Below, piece after piece: positions 60,001-64,000 of a DNA stretch of 64,000 nucleotides. Position numbers and translations under genes: made by a program. The number at the start of each line of letters is the position of its first letter. The stretch's first letter is position 1. The stretch is taken from assembly GCA_028671895.1 (NCBI GenBank), contig CM053806.1:26113001-26177000 (forward strand), read 5' to 3'. This DNA comes from Oenanthe sinensis. Lineage: Eukaryota > Streptophyta > Magnoliopsida > Apiales > Apiaceae. The notes beneath the pieces are model-generated. The model did not search any database. It was not told the origin of the DNA and saw only the letters and a list, made by a program, of their open reading frames with translations.

Positions 60001-60600
60001 TTGCAAATAAAATTAAATTTTTGAAATATTTTCTAAGTATATAAAATATTGAGTATTTTATACACATGTTAAAAAATACTTCGTCTTCCAATTTTAGTGA
60101 GTTTTGAAATATGCATTATTTATTTAGAACATAAATTCTAAATACTGTCACTAATATCAAAAGTATCACAATTATTTATAATAAAATATTTAAAAATATC
60201 AGAGCAATTAAGCAAGATAGCATTGACTAATATTCGTCAAATATTTAACATATAAATAATTATGCTACTAACTTTATGCTAAATCATTTAACTACCACAT
60301 ATGCATATAACATTGTAAGCATGATAATTAAACTAGTAGCCAAAAGTATGAGGTACTGGATTTAAAAATAAATTCACAAGTCCTTTAAATATGAAAACTT
60401 TAATACTTGTGAACTCATTTGAGAAATCCTTGTAGATGGGATTTCTAACAAATAGGCATATAAATAATATCAGAAGTTCACTAACCAACTTAGATAAAAT
60501 GAATTCATCAAGTTGTTTAACAAATATCTGCAAGTTATTCTACTAAGGACAACTTCGAAAGAAATGATACCTGATATTCTTGTGCTTGTTCCATGAGTGG
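57001..60600 (-). other. Internal region of element 7, no gag or pol
   Basis: About 3.6 kb. The first third (57300-58440), read on the minus strand, shows broken protein-like pieces: 58440-58231 (MASEAVQEIENPSISYPG), a piece containing LSGLERQLLDNSSDESS near 57880-57840, and 57770-57585 with GEGVRQLLDRKKQDSLK. The last two are alike, so a repeated peptide was encoded, perhaps the tail of an env-like ORF. From 58440 to 60600 the DNA is AT-rich and empty. No primer-binding site is convincing. Confidence 0.55.
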
Positions 60601-61539
60601 AAACTTATTCACAAGTATTTCATTGCGCCTAAGAGTTTTGTTGTGCCTCTAGAGTGCTTGCAGTGTGTAGGAGCAACAAAAGTACTTAGAAACTTATTCA
60701 TAAGTATTTTGTTGCGCCTAAGGTGTTTCGTTGCGCCTCCTACATTGCTTGCAGAGTACAAGAGCCACCAAATGTAGTAATACTTGCCTTAACCAATTTC
60801 TTGAAATGTTTGAAATATTTACCACTTGGTTTTCACTCTTCTCGCTTGATCAACTGATTTTCTTCTGATACATCAAGGTAATTCTCTTCTTGTTGTGCTG
60901 ACGCTTAGTGCACTGGTCTGGTTCATAAACGACTAACACTGAATTAAATTCCCTTGATTTCTTTTCTGTTTCAGATGATTAACCTTGGACTGTTGCATTG
61001 CTTTGAACTCTGACTGTCAATAAACACTGTACTTTCACTAGAATCTTTTCTGGTTCTTAGACAACGTCTTCATTTTTACCACAACCTTGAATACTTCATT
61101 CTCTGTTCTTCGCTGACACTTGAACATATAAATGAACTTATTTCAGTGAGTATAACTCCAAGACTGCAGCTGTCTTCTTAGTCTTTTGTCTTTACCATGT
61201 CTTCAATTCTTCTAGATTCCTATGCTTCGAACACTGTCTATCTTCAATCAATTTTAATACACTGAAATCTTTCCGTGGCACTTCTATACTGAATCTTCAA
61301 CACTTCTGAAATCCTGAAAGTCTTTACACATAATTCTTCATTGAGGCATGAACATATTATAAACTTCTTTCAGTGACCTATAGTAGACTTCAAAACTTCT
61401 TCTAATGTCTTGATTCACTTTATCTGCCTTGTCTTCATTTCTTCCTGATTCATGTGTAGGCGTAGTATTATTTACTTGGCATGTTCTAGTGTTGAGTCAT
61501 CACGATTACTATTCATACAGCTTCGTAATCTCACCAATA
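60601..61539 (-). repeat. 5' LTR of element 7, truncated
   Basis: Matches the left LTR from about 56122 onward: the last two 89-bp units, then TGTAGTAATACTTGCCTTAACC and the following ~600 bp, with a divergent or longer stretch near 61250-61480. The part with TATA box, R and U5 is missing, together with the primer-binding site. Confidence 0.8.
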
Positions 61540-61544
61540 TGTTG

Positions 61545-63926
61545 TACTAAACTCTGATACAGCTTTAAAATCTGATGAATTGATGAAACCTGAGATAGTT
61601 GGTGGTGAGGCAAGTGTTGATGTACATTCCAGTGAAGCTACTCCAGTTCTAGTATCTGATTCTCTTGTTTCCTAACCAAAGCAAATTATCAAGGAGATAT
61701 ATTATGAGAGGGTAAGGGAGCTGACAGAAGAACTAAGAAATGAGATGGAAGAAAAAAAAATCAAAATCAACTCTAGTTTTTCCTAGTTCAAAAGAATTTT
61801 CAAGAAAGAAGAAAAAACAACTTTCCTTTGGCCAGGACACACAAGAACCTACCTCTCAACGTGAGGTAGCAGTCATTTCTGGGCCAAGCACACAAGAACC
61901 TTTAACTCAAAGGGTTGAAACAACCACAGTTGAAATAGATGAAGCTAGCAGAGATCAGGGGTACAACCCACAAGAACTTTCTGCTCAAATGGTTGAAGCA
62001 GTTGTTAATGCCCCAGCCACACAAGAACTATCCAATCAAAGTTTGGATACAGTCACTAAATCAATCATGCAAGATCTTGCTTTTGTTGATGCTGAGAAGA
62101 TAAACTCTGATGAAGTTCCAATGACAATCTCTGATGCTATGATGGTGCAACCACTCTCTACACAACCTATGGAAACTACATCCACTTCAACTACAACTCA
62201 AGGTATAAACTCTGACTATTCTTCAGAATTTACATTCTCTGATAATATAAGTTCAAATTTTACTTTTCCAGTTCTTACTGCTGGGATGACCATGAATAGT
62301 CCTGAAAAGGGTACCCCTATTCATGTGACTACAGGCCTCCATTCTCAGCCACCCCTTATTTCTGTAAGACACTGTGACCTGAACCTTTCATGTGATACTG
62401 AGGTAAAATGTGTGAAAAAACATAATTAATAATGAGAGGCGGATACTGAATCTGGCAAAAGGAGAGGTAGAATTGAGAAAGAAGTTAGTTACTTCTAGTG
62501 AGCAAACTCTGACTATTAAAAGTTATGATATGTGTGATGTGAGAAGTAATGAGATTACTTTAAAAAATCAGAGTGATTTAGGATGTTCTGTTACTTTTAC
62601 AGGTACTCAGAGTTTATTAGTCACCACAAACTCTGATCTTCCAATCTCTGGTAATGTTGTAAACTCTGATGGGGAGGACACATTCTCTAATGAGCCAATC
62701 TTTGAGGATGGAGAGATTATAGATATATCTATTCCATACACACAAAGATACAACTCCAAGAGATGGCCACATGACTCTTTTGATGCTCTCGATAGATTGA
62801 AGATGAATTATCTTGACTATGCTGTTGTTAAAAAATTAAAGGGTGAAATTGAGTGTGCTTTTGATAATGAAGGCATAAGGAGGGAGAGTAGCAATGATGA
62901 TCCATCTACAACTGATGTTCTAAACTCTCACATACAATCTATCTGGGATATGTCTTGGAAATAAACAAATGAAGAAATTTCATGGCCCCATGTTCATGAA
63001 TTAATTAACAAGGCTGACAAAGAACTAAATTATGATAAAATGAATATTGTGTTGAAAGCTATAACTGTGTTGATCAAGGGTATTCATAATGAAGTTTGTG
63101 ATCTTAAAGAATCTGTCAACAAAACCACTGCATCTGTTCATACTAATGTTAGAACATCTCAACATGCCCTGGAATTAAAGCTCAAGAATGTCTCAACAAA
63201 ATAAGATGCTTTGGAAGTTAAGGTTGATACTCTTTCTACTGCAGTCACGTCTATGCAGAATATGCTACATATAATTGTTGACATCTTAACAATACGAAAA
63301 GGAAATAATGTTAGAAAGGGGGAGAAGGTGTCTACAAACAAATGCAAGGAGGATATTGTACAAAAATCTGACAAACATGATGATAATGATCGAGGGAGTC
63401 ATAAGGATGGGAATCAAACTCTGATTCAACAAACTCTGATAACTTCTCAAACTTTGATTCCATCAATCTCATAAGCAAACTTGATAAAAAGAAAACTCTG
63501 ATGGATGCTGATATGGAGTTAGCTAAAAGGCTTAAAGAAGAAGAGAAGTCTGAGAAGATAGAAGAGTAAAATTTGAAAGATGCAAAACTGGAAAGAAAGC
63601 TTTTTGAAGAAAAAAATCCAGGAATGGATCCAGTTACTGTAGAGGAAGAATTAAAGAAATTTGGTACTAAAAATGCTCAAGTCCAGAAGAAAATAAAGTA
63701 TGTGAAGAAAGCTCCAGTTCAAAGGAAGGCACCTACTCAACAAAAGAAGATTGCATCTAAGCATGTCCAAGCCAAACCTGTCGATATTCCTAAGCCAATT
63801 GCTCATTCAAAACTTACTCCTAAAATTGTGAAGAAAGCTCCAGCCAAATCAAGAACTCCTTTCACTATGTCAGGAACAACATTTCTCCCAGGTGGATCAA
63901 GTTTTGAAGATGAAGAAGAGGATTAA
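61545..63926 (+). pseudogene. env-like third ORF, C-terminal part, element 3
   Basis: Continues the ORF after element 7 (NSDTALKSDELMKPE). Open pieces: 61740-62429, 62473-62964, 63211-63474 and 63573-63926, separated by stops and shifts. The first has a loosely repeated peptide (TQEPTSQREVAVISGPSTQE, TQEPLTQRVET, PQELSAQMVEA, TQELSNQSLDT) with period near 22-30 residues. NSD residues again come from AACTCTGAT. The 63160-63330 region is coiled-coil-like (VKVDTLSTAVTSMQNMLHII) and matches the 37203-36760 piece of element 5. The end is very Lys-rich (KKIKYVKKAPVQRKAPTQQK) and closes with GGSSFEDEEED, then TAA at 63924-63926. In element 5 more coding follows at the equivalent point, so this may not be the original end. 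Confidence 0.75.
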
Positions 63927-64000
63927 CAAATCCTGATCACAAAGAAAAAGCCTTAACGAGATGACGAACGAATGAGCAAGCTTGCCTGATCTTCTGAGGA
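63927..64000 (+). other. Element 3 sequence to the window edge
   Basis: 74 bp after the stop, still continuous with element 3. Nothing else can be supported; the polypurine tract and 3' LTR lie further on. Confidence 0.6.

Larger units (their letters stand above)
55118..61539 (-). mobile_element. Element 7: non-autonomous LTR element, probably minus strand, nested in element 3
   Basis: Flanked by TGTTG (55113-55117 and 61540-61544); removal restores an in-frame run of the NSD-coding motif in element 3. Left LTR 55118 to about 56986, right LTR 60601-61539, the latter lacking its R/U5 part. Orientation is minus because the TATA box (55691-55703), the tail TTCAACCCCCCTTCT and the end GGGACCCAACA all read on that strand, and the tail resembles Sirevirus LTR ends. 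Between the LTRs (57000-60600) no gag or pol domain is found. It is a deletion derivative or a non-autonomous family that must use enzymes from another element. Confidence 0.85.
23877..64000 (+). mobile_element. Element 3: Sirevirus, host of three nested insertions, 3' end outside the window
   Basis: Plus-strand Sirevirus whose parts are, in order: 5' LTR in two pieces (23877-23972 and 32825-33263), PBS (33266-33277), gag (33312-34940), linker and pol (49203-53278), spacer (53279-53793), env-like ORF (53794-55117 and 61545-63926). Elements 4, 5 and 7 interrupt it, each flanked by a 5-bp duplication. Taking those out leaves about 10.6 kb of element 3 in the window. The reading frame runs straight across the element 5 junction, and the repeated NSD coding motif continues in frame across the element 7 junction, confirming the reconstruction. 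The 3' LTR is beyond base 64000. Confidence 0.92.

Noticed and set aside
60559..60572. Minus-strand GGTATCATTTC as a primer-binding site for element 7
   Set aside because: Only seven bases agree with the initiator-Met complement and no LTR end is adjacent.
1..64000. tRNA, rRNA, CRISPR arrays, bacterial operons and riboswitches
   Set aside because: None seen; the short tRNA-like matches are retrotransposon primer-binding sites.

Overview
The window is plant nuclear DNA, most likely from a eudicot. Almost everything recognisable is LTR retrotransposon of the Ty1/copia superfamily: the protein order is GAG, protease, integrase, reverse transcriptase, RNase H, the primer-binding sites match plant initiator-Met tRNA, and LTRs run from TG to CA. 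I found no intact host gene, tRNA, rRNA or CRISPR array. Four elements (called 1, 2, 3 and 5 here) look like Sireviruses: UBN2-type GAG with extra zinc-knuckle and coiled-coil regions and, where the 3' part is visible, a long third ORF after RNase H (the so-called env-like ORF).

Layout. 1-16003: element 1 (+), with decayed gag and pol, a spacer with a promoter-like and intron-like look, an open env-like ORF at 9416-10450, repeated polypurine tracts, and a probable very long 3' LTR (12192-16003). 16004-20690: AT-rich DNA with no gene and a degenerate tandem repeat. 20691-20946: an inverted fragment of the element 1 LTR end. 20947-23876: the 5' LTR and gag of element 2 (+), cut by element 3. 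23877-64000 and beyond: element 3 (+), carrying three full nested insertions: element 4 (23973-32819, minus, copia, TSD AGTTA) in its 5' LTR; element 5 (34941-49202, minus, Sirevirus, TSD GCTAG) in gag; element 7 (55118-61539, minus, non-autonomous, TSD TGTTG) in the env-like ORF. Element 5 in turn holds a solo LTR of the element 4 family (element 6, 41353-42922, TSD AAATG) in its RNase H. The deepest chain is LTR fragment > element 2 > element 3 > element 5 > solo LTR.

How the parts work together. Each autonomous element once encoded GAG for particles, and a polyprotein whose protease, integrase and RT-RNase H copied and inserted the element. All copies here carry stops and frameshifts, so none looks autonomous now. 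The most interesting regulatory signal is that each Sirevirus-like LTR family has its own short motif array upstream of its TATA box (TCGAGAAGTC in element 2, TCAGAGTTT in element 3, TCAGAGTCT in element 5, an 89-bp unit in element 7). In elements 3 and 5 the same motif has also spread through coding regions and through the spacer before the env-like ORF. In element 3 that spacer repeats the motif-array-then-TATA layout of the LTR, which suggests an internal promoter for the third ORF.
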